Source: CAYZJR01 sp964503045 | GTDB lineage: Bacteria > Cyanobacteriota > Vampirovibrionia > Obscuribacterales > Obscuribacteraceae | Length of the DNA: 64,000 nt | Assembly (NCBI GenBank): GCA_964503045.1 | Contig: CAZCZI010000034.1 | Coordinates: forward strand, 10,053-74,052 | Direction: 5' to 3' | Part shown: positions 8,443 to 17,540 of the stretch, in pieces | How the letters are laid out: every line of letters starts with the position of its first letter | Position numbering within the stretch: the first letter of the stretch is position 1 | Notes under the pieces: generated by a model | Told to the model about the DNA's origin: nothing | Database searches by the model: none | Seen by the model: the letters and a program-made list of their open reading frames with translations, nothing else | Position numbers and translations under genes: made by a program

Positions 8443-9129
8443 CTAGGCACCCTGAGGGCGCTTTAGCTTGTAGCCCACTCTATGCACCGTCTCAATGATA
8501 GATTCGACGCCTTCATCATCGAGCTTCTTTCGAATGCGCTTTACTGATGTTCTCAAAGCCTCGGCTGTAGCATCCTTGTCGGAATCCCATACGCGCTCCA
8601 AAAGTGAATCGGAGCTGAAGACTTCTTCCGGATGCCTCATCAGGAACTCGAGCAGCGCATAATCAATCGGTGATAACTGTACAGGTTCTCCATTCTTCGT
8701 TACTTCACAGCTTTTCGGATTGAGTGTGATATTTCCGACTTTTAAAATGTCAGGAACCCATGTAGCGGGCCGGCGCATAACCGCTCTCAGCCTGGCAGCG
8801 AGTTCCTTCATGGAAAATGGCTTGCTCAGGTAATCGTCAGCACCTGTATCGAGACCAAGCTCCCGATCAACTATGGAGCCACGTCCGGTCAACATGATGA
8901 TTGGCGTGGTCCCGCCCTTGGCGCGGTATTGCTTGCAGATCTCCAACCCATCCACTTCAGGCAAATTAAGGTCAAGAACAATTACGTCGTAGTGCCCGTA
9001 AAGAACTCTTTCCAACCCGTCTCGGCCATTGTTAACTACCTCCACAACGTAGCGCTGATCGACGGTGAGCCAATGTGACATGGTGAAACATAGATTTTCG
9101 TCGTCTTCGACCAGCAGGATTTTTGCCAC
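8443..9129 (-). CDS. OmpR/PhoB-type response regulator
   Basis: 228 residues, the standard length. The receiver domain (1-120) has the acidic pair VEDDE, phosphoacceptor Asp53 in VLDLNLP, LTGR with the signalling Thr, and SKPF with the conserved Lys. A winged-helix effector domain follows (about 130-225: LSPIDYALLEFLMRHPEEVFS, then TSVKRIRKKLDD and VHRVGYKL). Start is GTG at 9129. It lies convergent to the block with the two sensor kinases and could be their phosphate acceptor, but it is on the other strand and the pairing is inference. Confidence 0.95.
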   Translation of the reverse strand: MAKILLVEDDENLCFTMSHWLTVDQRYVVEVVNNGRDGLERVLYGHYDVIVLDLNLPEVDGLEICKQYRAKGGTTPIIMLTGRGSIVDRELGLDTGADDYLSKPFSMKELAARLRAVMRRPATWVPDILKVGNITLNPKSCEVTKNGEPVQLSPIDYALLEFLMRHPEEVFSSDSLLERVWDSDKDATAEALRTSVKRIRKKLDDEGVESIIETVHRVGYKLKRPQGA

Positions 9130-9190
9130 TTCTTGCCAACTAAGGTAACGGTTTACGGTCTTCCGAGATTAACAGTAAGTATACCGAGAC

Positions 9191-10702
9191 TTATAAAACC
9201 AGTCGCCAGAGACATTGAGCAAAGCGCTCGCAGCCGGCAATAAGGGCTTCTTCCTCGAGCTGCGCGAATGGAATCAGATATTCGCCCGCTTGCGGTTTTC
9301 CTTCATAGTAGCCGGCTGTGCTGACCACTGGAAAACCCGATTGCAGGCTGGCTTGTTCGATCGATTGTGCGCCTATTTCCGAGTGGAACTGAATGAGTAT
9401 ATGCATTGCCGAAACAGAAGGTTGTCGGCTCAAGCACCCGGTCAAATTGAAAGAGACCGACTCGATCAAGATCTCTCTTTTTCTGTCATACACGTTTCTA
9501 AGCCGCTTGATGTTGCGTTCAAAGTAGCCTTGATCGAGAAAGGCAGCCAGAGCTCGCTGCTCAATCAATGGCAATCCTTTATCGAGTAGTTTCTTGGCTC
9601 TCAAAAAGACACCACATAGACGTTTAGGCAAGACGATGAAATTCAACTTGGTGAGGTTGCCGAATATTTTCCAGAAAGATTGCAGATAGATTACCGATTC
9701 ACTATCGGATGCTGCAATGGCAGGTAGTAGATTACCGCGATTGACGAATTCACCTTCATAGTCGTCTTCAACTATGATGGCATTTGTATCCCTGGCATAT
9801 TCGATCAATGCTCGTCGCCTTTCCAGTGACATTATCGAGCCGGTTGGCTCTTGGTGGGAGGGCGTGACATAAATCAGCACCGGCGGTGGTGACAGTTTTT
9901 TGAGAAGGTTCGTCTGCATTCCTTGGTCATCTACTGGAAGTGTGGAGATATTCAGTCCGTGCGATTTGAAAATCCTTCTTGCTCCCGAGTAGCTAGGATC
10001 TTCACAGACTACGGTGTCACCTCTGTCTGCAAGCAGTCTGACGATGAGATCGAGTGGATACGAGCCCGAGAAGATGGCCACCTGATCCAAGGAGCAAGAG
10101 TGCGCGCGAGCACGATTCAGATAGGAGGCGACAGCCTGTCTCAGCGCATCTATGCCAAATGGGTGCGCAGTTTCTTGTTCAATTGATTCTGGTCGCTCGA
10201 ATCTGCAATTCTGAGCCAAGAGCTGTCTCCACGCGGAAAGCGGCAGTTGATCTAGTGAAGGTTTGCTGTAGTCGAAGCCTGGACCCGAGAACTCTCCTTT
10301 TAGCTCTTTGCTGTCATGCTGGGCAAGAGAGTTTCCAAATGGTGTCAGTTGCATTTCTATGCTGTGGACCGTTCCATCTGCTTCCCTCATGCTGGAGACA
10401 TCACCGGGTAGCCTCTGGGCTACGCAGCAGTTTCCACCTCTGTTTGTCTGGAGATATCCTTGACTGATCAGGTCTTCGTATGCGCGCCTTACCGTAAATC
10501 GCGACACTTCGAGCTGTTTGGCGAGCTCTCGGGTCGACATGACAGTTTGACCTGGCTTCAGTCGTCCAGTCAAAATGGATTGCCGAATTGATGCCGAAAT
10601 TTGTGTATGAAGTGGTTGTTGTTTGATATTTTTGGTTTGTTTGGGTCGCATTTCGTTTTGCTGATCCAATTCACTCAACTTCAGTATAAGCTGCGCGCTC
10701 AT
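9191..10702 (-). CDS. MocR-like regulator (GntR HTH plus aminotransferase domain)
   Basis: 503 residues. The N-terminal winged helix of GntR type (about 30-100, LKPGQTVMSTRELAKQLEVSRFTVRRAYEDL) is fused to a fold-type I aminotransferase-like domain. The likely PLP lysine sits in SFWKIF after the VEDDYEGEF region. MocR proteins sense PLP or an amino-acid-derived ligand and control vitamin B6, GABA or amino-acid genes. It is a paralog of the next gene and immediately downstream of it. I chose the ATG at 10702; a TTG at 10750 would overlap the upstream gene by 26 bp. Neither has a strong ribosome binding site, so translational coupling is likely. Confidence 0.9.
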   Translation of the reverse strand: MSAQLILKLSELDQQNEMRPKQTKNIKQQPLHTQISASIRQSILTGRLKPGQTVMSTRELAKQLEVSRFTVRRAYEDLISQGYLQTNRGGNCCVAQRLPGDVSSMREADGTVHSIEMQLTPFGNSLAQHDSKELKGEFSGPGFDYSKPSLDQLPLSAWRQLLAQNCRFERPESIEQETAHPFGIDALRQAVASYLNRARAHSCSLDQVAIFSGSYPLDLIVRLLADRGDTVVCEDPSYSGARRIFKSHGLNISTLPVDDQGMQTNLLKKLSPPPVLIYVTPSHQEPTGSIMSLERRRALIEYARDTNAIIVEDDYEGEFVNRGNLLPAIAASDSESVIYLQSFWKIFGNLTKLNFIVLPKRLCGVFLRAKKLLDKGLPLIEQRALAAFLDQGYFERNIKRLRNVYDRKREILIESVSFNLTGCLSRQPSVSAMHILIQFHSEIGAQSIEQASLQSGFPVVSTAGYYEGKPQAGEYLIPFAQLEEEALIAGCERFAQCLWRLVL

Positions 10703-10724
10703 CAATCGCTGCCCCCGTATCAAA

Positions 10725-12239
10725 CTACGACTGTTCAAGTTGTCGAGCAAAAACTTCTACGATTTGTCCGATCGTTTCCTCCTCGAGTTGCGCGAATGGC
10801 ACTATAAACTCCCCTCTGCAGGGTTCTCCGACCCAGTAGGCCCTGGTGCTGATGACTGGCAGAGATGCGGCTCTGGCGGATTTCAGAATCGCTTCATCTG
10901 TGTACTTGGGTTGAAATCGCACCATGAGGTGCATTCCAGCCGATGTCTTGGGTATTGAAAGTTGCTTTCCGAACTGTTTTGTGAGGTTATAGATCAAGGC
11001 CTGTCTTTGTTTGTTGTAATTGGCTCTTTTTAGATGTCTCTCTAAGTGCCCTTCTGATATGAAAGCGTTTAAGGCGACCTGCTCTATAAGGGGCAGACCT
11101 CTTTCCAAAATCAACTTGGCGGATCTGACCGGCTCGATCAGTGTCTGTGGTAAGACCATGAAATTGAGCTTCATATAGTCGCCGAAGATCTTCCAAAACG
11201 CTTGCCAGTAAATAACGCACTCGCCACTATCTAGAGCTTTGAGTGATGGGAGGGCTCGACCCTCATAGTTGAATTCATTATCGTAGTCATCTTCGATAAT
11301 TAAGACATGGTGTTTCATCGCCCACGAAAGCAGTCTCTGGCGGCGAGAAAGAGACATCACCGCACCAGTCGGGTCTTGATGCGAGGGTGTCAAATACACG
11401 AGTCGAACATTTTCCAATTCGAAAAGCTCGTCGACGATGAGCCCGTCTTGATCTACATTCACGGCTTGCACGTTCATGTCGTGGAGTTGAAACAGCTTTC
11501 TTGCAGTTGGGTAACCGGGATTCTCTACCACGGCTGTATCGCCAGGTTTGGCGATCAATCGCAAAAGGAAATCGAGCGGATTGGAGCCCGAGAAAATGGC
11601 AATATGCTCGGGGCTGCAATTAAGGGAGCGTGCGCGAATCAAATAGTTGCTCAGTGATTGTCTCAACGGCAGATATCCGAACCTGTCCGATGCAAGAGAG
11701 AGAAGTTCGCCTGGTTCTTCCAACTTGCATGCTTTGAGCACGAGCGGACGCCACGTAGATAAGGGGATCTGGCTTGTGGGCGGCGCCCAAAAATTTGATT
11801 CCAGGGATTGATCGCAGGAAGGCACCATGCTTTCTTCTTGCTGCATCAAATGGCGGCTGAAGGCTGACAAACGAGCTTCCCGCGTTCTTCCGGAAATGGT
11901 TTGTCCTGTTTGTCCGTTTGTTGCCGGTAGCGATAAGTCAATATTCGGTCGCTCGCAAACCAGTGTTTTTCCGCCTTGAATTCCCACCAGTATCCCGCGA
12001 TCGATGAGTTCGTCGTAGCTTCGGCGCACGGTCGATCGGGAAACTGCAAGCAGGTGTGCCAATTCTCTTGTTGAAGGAACGGCTTCACCAGGCTTGATCT
12101 GACCATTCAAGACGGCGGCGGTGATGGCGTCGCACAGCTGTTTATGCAGTGGGCGAGTTGTTGATTTATCTAAGACAACCACCAAGTCCATTTGAGAAGC
12201 CCGCTTCAGTTTTGATGCTGTGTCCTTGTGCTTACGCAC
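10725..12239 (-). CDS. MocR-like regulator, upstream member of tandem pair
   Basis: 504 residues with the same architecture as its downstream neighbour: GntR helix-turn-helix (about 25-95, PGEAVPSTRELAHLLAVSRSTVRRSYDEL), then an aminotransferase-like domain with VENPGYPTARK, IIEDDYDNEF and the presumed PLP lysine in AFWKIFGD. Clear sequence similarity shows tandem duplication. The ligand is unknown; no B6 or amino-acid operon adjoins them. Start is GTG at 12239; ATG at 12191 is an alternative, and no good ribosome binding site precedes either. Confidence 0.9.
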   Translation of the reverse strand: MRKHKDTASKLKRASQMDLVVVLDKSTTRPLHKQLCDAITAAVLNGQIKPGEAVPSTRELAHLLAVSRSTVRRSYDELIDRGILVGIQGGKTLVCERPNIDLSLPATNGQTGQTISGRTREARLSAFSRHLMQQEESMVPSCDQSLESNFWAPPTSQIPLSTWRPLVLKACKLEEPGELLSLASDRFGYLPLRQSLSNYLIRARSLNCSPEHIAIFSGSNPLDFLLRLIAKPGDTAVVENPGYPTARKLFQLHDMNVQAVNVDQDGLIVDELFELENVRLVYLTPSHQDPTGAVMSLSRRQRLLSWAMKHHVLIIEDDYDNEFNYEGRALPSLKALDSGECVIYWQAFWKIFGDYMKLNFMVLPQTLIEPVRSAKLILERGLPLIEQVALNAFISEGHLERHLKRANYNKQRQALIYNLTKQFGKQLSIPKTSAGMHLMVRFQPKYTDEAILKSARAASLPVISTRAYWVGEPCRGEFIVPFAQLEEETIGQIVEVFARQLEQS

Positions 12240-12345
12240 AGATTGAATACTAGTCTAGTTTGAAAACAAGGCGAATTTATGGCGGGCCTGATTGACCTTA
12301 AAATTAATAAATAGACCGGTCGACTGTTACACTCAAAATTAAGAT

Positions 12346-12403
12346 GGAGGTGAATTGAGATTCCGGCACCATCCGTAGTGCCGGGATTCGTTGCAATTTT
12401 TTT
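12346..12403 (+). other. Possible 7-codon leader ORF with attenuator-like hairpin
   Basis: On the plus strand a near-perfect ribosome binding site (GGAGGTGA at 12346-12353) is followed by a TTG and six codons ending in TAG (12355-12378). The stop codon lies in the loop of a 7-bp hairpin (CCGGCAC 12363-12369 with GTGCCGG 12378-12384), and a run of seven T follows at 12397-12403. It resembles a leader-peptide attenuator or a short RNA, but both neighbouring genes are on the other strand, so nothing downstream would be controlled. Confidence 0.25.
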
Positions 12404-12437
12404 CTCTTTTCCTTTCCGCGAGACCTTGGCGCTTACC

Positions 12438-12671
12438 TCAAGAAGGCGCGAGTGATTCCGGGTGAATCGAGTCTTGTTGAGCTCTACTGTTATCCGTTAT
12501 CGTTAGAGCGCGAAGCGCTTTGTCGAAAGTGCACTTCGCCTGCTGGGCGCAGATACCACAAGTGGTAGCGACTCCCAGTGTCCTCGCTAATTGCGCGAAG
12601 CTCTTGGTGCCCGATTGTACGGCAGCCTCGATCTCGCTTTCAGTAATTGCGTGACAAATACAAACGTACAT
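12438..12671 (-). CDS. bfd: Bacterioferritin-associated ferredoxin (BFD-like [2Fe-2S] protein)
   Basis: 77 residues. The BFD domain has its four cluster cysteines at 4, 6, 38 and 41 (MYVCICHAIT and TTCGIC). BFD proteins accept or donate electrons for iron release from bacterioferritin, and related domains serve nitrite reductase and NirB/GltB-type enzymes. No bacterioferritin gene is nearby. The last 20 residues are a polar tail not needed by the fold. GGGAGGT stands five bases before the ATG. An inverted repeat lies 55 bases upstream and could be an operator. Confidence 0.92.
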   Translation of the reverse strand: MYVCICHAITESEIEAAVQSGTKSFAQLARTLGVATTCGICAQQAKCTFDKALRALTITDNSRAQQDSIHPESLAPS

Positions 12672-12725
12672 GGAGACCTCCCGATGGCGTATTTCTGCAG
12701 TTATTTAAAGTGACCGTTTTTCGTC

Positions 12726-12740
12726 ATTTCAATTAGAAAT
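12726..12740 (-). promoter_or_regulatory. Inverted repeat upstream of bfd, possible operator
   Basis: ATTTC-TAATT-GAAAT (minus strand reading) forms a 5+5 palindrome 55 bases before the bfd start. It is AT-rich, but it does not match the Fur consensus well enough to name the regulator. The rest of 12741-13047 shows no gene I can support. Confidence 0.3.
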
Positions 12741-13047
12741 CTGAGCGTACTCCTGGTATGGCGCGGTTTTTCAAGGTAGCGCTAGCGCTGGTCAGTTGTA
12801 AAAGTTCCATCTGCCGACTTCGCTTGTTCGTGGCGAAGATGACTGCAGGAGCGGTTGTCGTGGAGTCCCGGATTGAAACGCGAACGATTGACTGACTCGA
12901 CTGCGATGCCTATGGTCTCGGGATGTGCCATCACCGGAGGTGCCTCGAGTGGAGTGTATTTTTTATGCAGTATACTTTTGTCTCATCTGCTTATGGGTGT
13001 TTCTGATTCACCTGTGTTTTCGTGCCGAGTAGGAGTGAGTTGTGAAA

Positions 13048-13069
13048 GAGGCACCGGAAGTGGTGCCTC
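13048..13069 (-). terminator. Hairpin after the S41 protease gene
   Basis: An 8-bp perfect stem (GAGGCACC/GGTGCCTC), followed on the minus strand by TTTC, 34 bases past the protease stop codon. Confidence 0.65.
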
Positions 13070-13103
13070 TCGTGTTTGGGTGATTTACGCGCTTTGCTGA
13101 GGC

Positions 13104-14660
13104 TTAGCGAAGAAAGCGACTCAGAGTGCGTTCTACCTCGATTTCGTATTCCTTCTTGCGCTGAGCTATTGATCGCTCCACACCATCGCTTTCTTGCTTG
13201 GTTTTTGCAATCAGTTCTCCGGCTCTCGTTATTGCTTCCGACAGTTGGTCATCGTTCCGCTGTGTGTTCCCTTGACTTTTTGACACATCTGGAATGACGC
13301 CGGACCAATCAACTGCCTGCCCACCGGCCAGGTACTCGAGGCAGATGATGTTTGCTACATAGCCGAAGGGCAGGGGCATAGTGCACTGTCCGACGCCTTT
13401 GCCTCTGGTTTGGGTGCCGACGATAAGAGCATGTCTTTGTTGTTTGAGTATTGCCGCCAGCATCTCTGCGCCGCTGGCGCTGTTTTCGTTTACAAGCACA
13501 ACAATAGGCGTGTCCAGAGGTAGTCCAACGGCGAAATCTCTCTGTCTGACGGAGATTGAGTTGCCTTCGCGCATGACAATGCTTCCCGCCATCAAACCCA
13601 CATCGACGCGACTAAACCCGTCGCCCGAGCGTTGCATGATCGTAGTCAGGTTGCCGTCATCGATGAAGAGTTCGCTGATTCCCAAAACTCCGTCCATCAG
13701 TCCACCCGGATTGTCGCGCAAGTCTACGATCAATGCGTTGAGCCGGCAGCGCGATGAAGAACCATTGCTCCGGCAAAGCGACTCAATGGAGTTATGCACG
13801 TCTTGAACGACTTGCATTGATTCGAAGTGGTCTATCTTGAGGTAGCCGATGTCGCCGATTTCCTTTTGAGAAACTGCTTTCAGCGAAATCATGCTTCTTA
13901 CGACGTGCACGTTCTTTCTTGTGCCGCTTCGCATAATCGTCAACTCTACCGCGGTGCCTGCTGGGCCTCGCAATTTACCCATTGCCCAGCTGAGTTTTTG
14001 CCCGTTGAGATCTTGACCGTTTACAGCAATCAAAATGTCACCCGCTCTTATCCCTGCGTTAAAAGCAGGAGTGCCTTCCTCGGGGTTGGCCATTACTGTG
14101 AGCATGTGTGCGGTATCGAGTGTGGTGTCCTCGCTCTGCATGGTAAATTTGCTTTTTATTACAGCTCTGAGCTGAGGGGTCATGTGCTCCGGCAGGTCGA
14201 GCTCCGTGGATTGCTGCTTTTGCTCGGTTGAACCGCTAAGCCCGACGGAAATTCCGATGCCGGCTAACTGTCCACTTTCGATTATGGCATTTTGGGCTGC
14301 TTGCTCGGGAGCAAACACGTAGTCGAATCGACCATGAACAGAAAGCAGCATTTCCGTGATTGCTTGAAGTGTGCCGGACTCTGTTTCAAGGAGATTCTTG
14401 TCCTCATACTTGTCCTCCCATTGATCGAGCCAGGCGCTTCGAGCCTTGGCATCGGCGAGGCTAAGATGTGTTTGAGCTACCGTTTTGACAAGGCAGCTGT
14501 AGAGAACCTCGCCATCGAAGGGACCCCTGTTTTCTTGGTGGCACGGATCAGGTCTGAAGGCGATGTAGGCGCCGAAAACGACGGTGGCTAGGGCGATGGC
14601 GCAAGCCGCGATTAACCAGGATTGCGAGATTCGGAATCGTTTTGCTAGACTTTCGAGCAT
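13104..14660 (-). CDS. C-terminal processing protease (S41, PDZ domain)
   Basis: 518 residues. An N-terminal signal anchor (about 15-35) puts the enzyme outside the membrane. A PDZ domain follows (about 185-265: AFNAGIRAGDILIAVNGQDL), then the S41 peptidase core: DLRDNPGG, the nucleophile region ENSASGAEM and the catalytic-dyad Lys in TRGKGVGQ. These proteases degrade or trim periplasmic and cell-wall-linked proteins. A charged helical tail ends the protein. It follows the thioredoxin-like gene (11 bases between) and probably forms an operon with it. Confidence 0.92.
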   Translation of the reverse strand: MLESLAKRFRISQSWLIAACAIALATVVFGAYIAFRPDPCHQENRGPFDGEVLYSCLVKTVAQTHLSLADAKARSAWLDQWEDKYEDKNLLETESGTLQAITEMLLSVHGRFDYVFAPEQAAQNAIIESGQLAGIGISVGLSGSTEQKQQSTELDLPEHMTPQLRAVIKSKFTMQSEDTTLDTAHMLTVMANPEEGTPAFNAGIRAGDILIAVNGQDLNGQKLSWAMGKLRGPAGTAVELTIMRSGTRKNVHVVRSMISLKAVSQKEIGDIGYLKIDHFESMQVVQDVHNSIESLCRSNGSSSRCRLNALIVDLRDNPGGLMDGVLGISELFIDDGNLTTIMQRSGDGFSRVDVGLMAGSIVMREGNSISVRQRDFAVGLPLDTPIVVLVNENSASGAEMLAAILKQQRHALIVGTQTRGKGVGQCTMPLPFGYVANIICLEYLAGGQAVDWSGVIPDVSKSQGNTQRNDDQLSEAITRAGELIAKTKQESDGVERSIAQRKKEYEIEVERTLSRFLR

Positions 14661-14671
14661 GGTGTACGCTC

Positions 14672-15166
14672 CTATTGTTTGGTCGGAGTATCGGAAGGAC
14701 GCTCGTAGGAAGCGTTCATCTCGATAAACTGTCTGAGTTCTGCTTGAGACTTGATCTCAGGCGCTACTTGAAGATCGGCGCCCTTGAAGATGTAGAGCGG
14801 ATAAGTCGGTTTGGCGATATTGGAGTATGGAACCTGCTCTCGTTCCCGCTCCAGGCGCTCGACAAATTCTCGGTTGTCTTCCGTTGCCATTTGCACGAAT
14901 TTGACGCCGATGAAGCTTGTAGGCAAGCCCTCTAGCATCGCTTTGTCGGCATTGCAGTCTTCCGGCTTGCACAGCTGAATGAGAACCTGTCCTGCCATCT
15001 CCGTTTCATATTGCGAAGGCGTCACCATTTTGATCTCGCTTGTAGCTTGATTGGCAGGTGAAGCCAGCGCGGGATGTGTCCTGGTGTCTTTAACGTCTGG
15101 CGTCAGAGAGAGTATCGCGGCGAGTGCGATGACTGCCAAAAGTGTCATTAGTATCTTGTCTTTCAT
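14672..15166 (-). CDS. Membrane-anchored thioredoxin-like protein with CxxxxC
   Basis: 164 residues. An N-terminal hydrophobic segment (about 5-22) is a signal peptide or anchor. The rest has thioredoxin-fold traits: a strand ending VLIQLCKPEDCNAD, where the redox motif would be CxxxxC rather than CxxC, then KPTYPLYIFKG with a cis-Pro-like loop, and a final helix QAELRQFIE. The atypical cysteine spacing makes disulfide reductase activity uncertain. It may bind or deliver substrates to the S41 protease encoded immediately downstream. A start by ATG at 15166 has AGGTG close by. Confidence 0.6.
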   Translation of the reverse strand: MKDKILMTLLAVIALAAILSLTPDVKDTRTHPALASPANQATSEIKMVTPSQYETEMAGQVLIQLCKPEDCNADKAMLEGLPTSFIGVKFVQMATEDNREFVERLEREREQVPYSNIAKPTYPLYIFKGADLQVAPEIKSQAELRQFIEMNASYERPSDTPTKQ

Positions 15167-15186
15167 AGTTCACCTCGATTTGAATT

Positions 15187-15221
15187 GAGCTTCTGCACGA
15201 GTAGTAGTCGCGCAGAAGCTC
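15187..15221 (-). terminator. Hairpin ending the fatty-acid oxidation transcript
   Basis: A 10-bp perfect stem (GAGCTTCTGC 15187-15196 with GCAGAAGCTC 15212-15221), 33 bases beyond the FadB-like stop. No strong T-tract follows. Confidence 0.6.
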
Positions 15222-15253
15222 AGTTTGTGACGTTTGTTTTGTGGCGATGGCGG

Positions 15254-17539
15254 TTATTGCTTCCAGTCGAAAATCGAAGAGCCGCTCTTAGCGCTTTGCT
15301 CCAAGGCGTCGCACGGAATGAAGTTCTTGCGCCAGTTGTTGCCTTGTGAGTCGTGCGTCTGGGCAACGTCTTTTGAGAGATCTACGAACGTTTTGACGCC
15401 GATTTGATCGATATGGGCAAGCGGACCACCAAGCGAGGCGGTGAAACCAGTGCTGATGACGAAGGCGAGATCGATGAGGAAGGCTTCCTTGACCACTTGC
15501 GCCTCGAGAATACGAACAGCTTCGTTTTCTATGGCGCCAATCAAGAAGGTCTGAATGGCCTCTGAAGACATCGTTTTTGTCGCTAATGCCGGGAGCAACT
15601 CTTTTAGGTCTGGATTGAGCACTGGCAGGCGCGTTTTTTCGTCACGTTGCAGCCGATCGTTTTCCCACATGTAGAAGCCGCGACCGCTTTTGCGACCGAG
15701 GTTGCCTCTTTCTACGAGCTTGGCGATCACATCACTGTCCGGAAGCGCCAAGCGAATACCATGTGCTTCCGACATTGTTCTGGCTACGCTCGCGACTATG
15801 TCGAGTCCGACATAGTCCATGAGCTCGATTGGACCCATAGGCATTCCGAAGTTGAGAATGGCTTTGTCCAGTGACGAGGGCGAGACGCCTTCGGACAACA
15901 TGCAGCTTGATACCACCAGATACGGTGCCAGAATGGCGTTGACGATGAATCCGGGGTAGTCTCGACATGGAAGCGCAACTTTGCCCATGGCGCCGGCAAA
16001 TGCGATTGCTGTGGCCATGGTTTCGTGGCTCGTTTTTTCGGTGGTCGGAATCTCCACTAGACCCATCTGGCTCACCGGGTTGAAGAAGTGCATGCCCGCA
16101 AAGTTCTCCGGATACTGTACAGCCGATGAGAGTTGGCGCAAAGAAAGAGCGGAGGTGTTCGAGAAGATGAAGTAAGGGGTTGCTTTGGCGCGTTGTTGCA
16201 TGACCTCATCGATCATGCGGTAGCAGTTTGCCTTGGCGTGGTAGTGCTCGAGCACCGCTTCGATTACAACGTCGCAATCGACAAGAGCGCTGTAACTGGT
16301 TGCAGTTGTGAGCTTGGCTAGCTTGGCGCTCGCATCTTCCTCGGTGGTTTTGCGGGATTTGACTCGAGAGGCCATCAATGCAGCAATGGCGTTTCTTGCC
16401 TTTTCCAAAAACTCCTCTTTCACGTCAATGAGCAGCACCTGTTCGATTTCGTCCGAGAATATCGCCTCGAAAGCGATTTCTCGTCCCATGACTCCGGCAC
16501 CCACTACACCAACCGATTTGAAGGGTTGCGGCGTGACACCCTCGACCAGCCTCTTTGTGCGGCTTCGGTTCAGAAAGAGCGAAACCAGATTGCGCGCTTC
16601 CGACGACATCGCCAACTTTGCAAACTCAGCCGACTCGAATGCTAGCGCCTCGGGCAAAGGCATAAGTAGGGTCTTGAGTGCTATATTGGCCGCTTTCCAC
16701 GGAGCGCAATAGCCTCTCGATTTCCTTTTGATCTCAGCCACGACCTTTTGCGCGGTAAAGTTATGCAGCAAAGCGCCAAGCTTGCGCTTGGTCGCTTTTG
16801 GTTTGCTTTGCGCGATTGAGTTCTTTAGGTTGAGAATTCCGCCCACAATGCGTTCACTTGCAGGAGCGTGGGCGGTCTTTTTGACAGGCTTTCTGGCATG
16901 CCCCGGGTTCAGTGCCAGTCTTTCGGCCTGGGCGATTAGCTCGTCTTTCGAGCAGATCTCATCGACGATTCCGTTGGAAAACGCTTCGGCGGCACCCATG
17001 TCCGAGCCTGAAGCAATCATTTTCACGGCAGTCAATGTGTCAGTGATTCTCGGAAGCAAAACGCAGCCACCGAAGCCGGGAGCGACTCCCAACCTCACTT
17101 CTGGCAGACCCAATACCACTTTGATGTCGTTCGAGGCAATGCGACGGGTGCACCAGAGAGCAAGTTCCAAGCCACCACCTTTGCAGGCGCCGTTGATGGC
17201 AGCGACTGTGGGAACGCCCAACATTCGCAACTTGCCAAAAGTTTCTTTGGCTTTTTGTGTTTTTGCAAATGAATCCGTCGTCGACAGCCGTTGAAGCTCC
17301 TGAATTTCGTTGACGTCGGCCCCGGCTATGAAGGCCGAAGGTTTTGCCGAAGTTATGATCAGTCCTTTGAGTGTGGCATCATTAGCCAGCCAATTGAGTA
17401 TCGCGTCCAGCTCGAGAATCACTTCCAATTTGAGAACGTTCACTTTTCCTGGTACGTCAAGCCACAAGACTTTTACACCGGATGCTAATGTCTCGATTCG
17501 GAAGAACTGATGAGTTGTTGTCGTGGTCTTTTCGTTCAT
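15254..17539 (-). CDS. FadB/FadJ-like multienzyme: enoyl-CoA hydratase and 3-hydroxyacyl-CoA dehydrogenase
   Basis: 761 residues, slightly longer than E. coli FadB/FadJ. The N-terminal crotonase domain (1-200) keeps both catalytic Glu positions (GGGLELALWC and GLPEVRLGVAPGFGG). The NAD-binding dehydrogenase domain (about 325-500) has GVVGAGVMGREIA and the HFFNPV motif. Two C-terminal dehydrogenase domains follow, with DYPGFIVN and the FGMPMGPIELMD region. It performs steps two and three of beta-oxidation and works with the thiolase encoded just upstream, whose stop is one base from this ATG, so the pair is translationally coupled like fadAB. I reject the upstream start at 17563 because it overlaps the thiolase. 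Confidence 0.96.
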   Translation of the reverse strand: MNEKTTTTTHQFFRIETLASGVKVLWLDVPGKVNVLKLEVILELDAILNWLANDATLKGLIITSAKPSAFIAGADVNEIQELQRLSTTDSFAKTQKAKETFGKLRMLGVPTVAAINGACKGGGLELALWCTRRIASNDIKVVLGLPEVRLGVAPGFGGCVLLPRITDTLTAVKMIASGSDMGAAEAFSNGIVDEICSKDELIAQAERLALNPGHARKPVKKTAHAPASERIVGGILNLKNSIAQSKPKATKRKLGALLHNFTAQKVVAEIKRKSRGYCAPWKAANIALKTLLMPLPEALAFESAEFAKLAMSSEARNLVSLFLNRSRTKRLVEGVTPQPFKSVGVVGAGVMGREIAFEAIFSDEIEQVLLIDVKEEFLEKARNAIAALMASRVKSRKTTEEDASAKLAKLTTATSYSALVDCDVVIEAVLEHYHAKANCYRMIDEVMQQRAKATPYFIFSNTSALSLRQLSSAVQYPENFAGMHFFNPVSQMGLVEIPTTEKTSHETMATAIAFAGAMGKVALPCRDYPGFIVNAILAPYLVVSSCMLSEGVSPSSLDKAILNFGMPMGPIELMDYVGLDIVASVARTMSEAHGIRLALPDSDVIAKLVERGNLGRKSGRGFYMWENDRLQRDEKTRLPVLNPDLKELLPALATKTMSSEAIQTFLIGAIENEAVRILEAQVVKEAFLIDLAFVISTGFTASLGGPLAHIDQIGVKTFVDLSKDVAQTHDSQGNNWRKNFIPCDALEQSAKSGSSIFDWKQ

Positions 17540-17540
17540 G

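Noticed and set aside
12855..12885. CRISPR-like repeat end (GGATTGAAAC)
   Set aside because: Occurs once only, with no regularly spaced copies and no cas genes.
12672..13103. Possible 81-codon plus gene at 12855
   Set aside because: The 13048 hairpin lies inside it, there is no good ribosome binding site, and composition is not protein-like.
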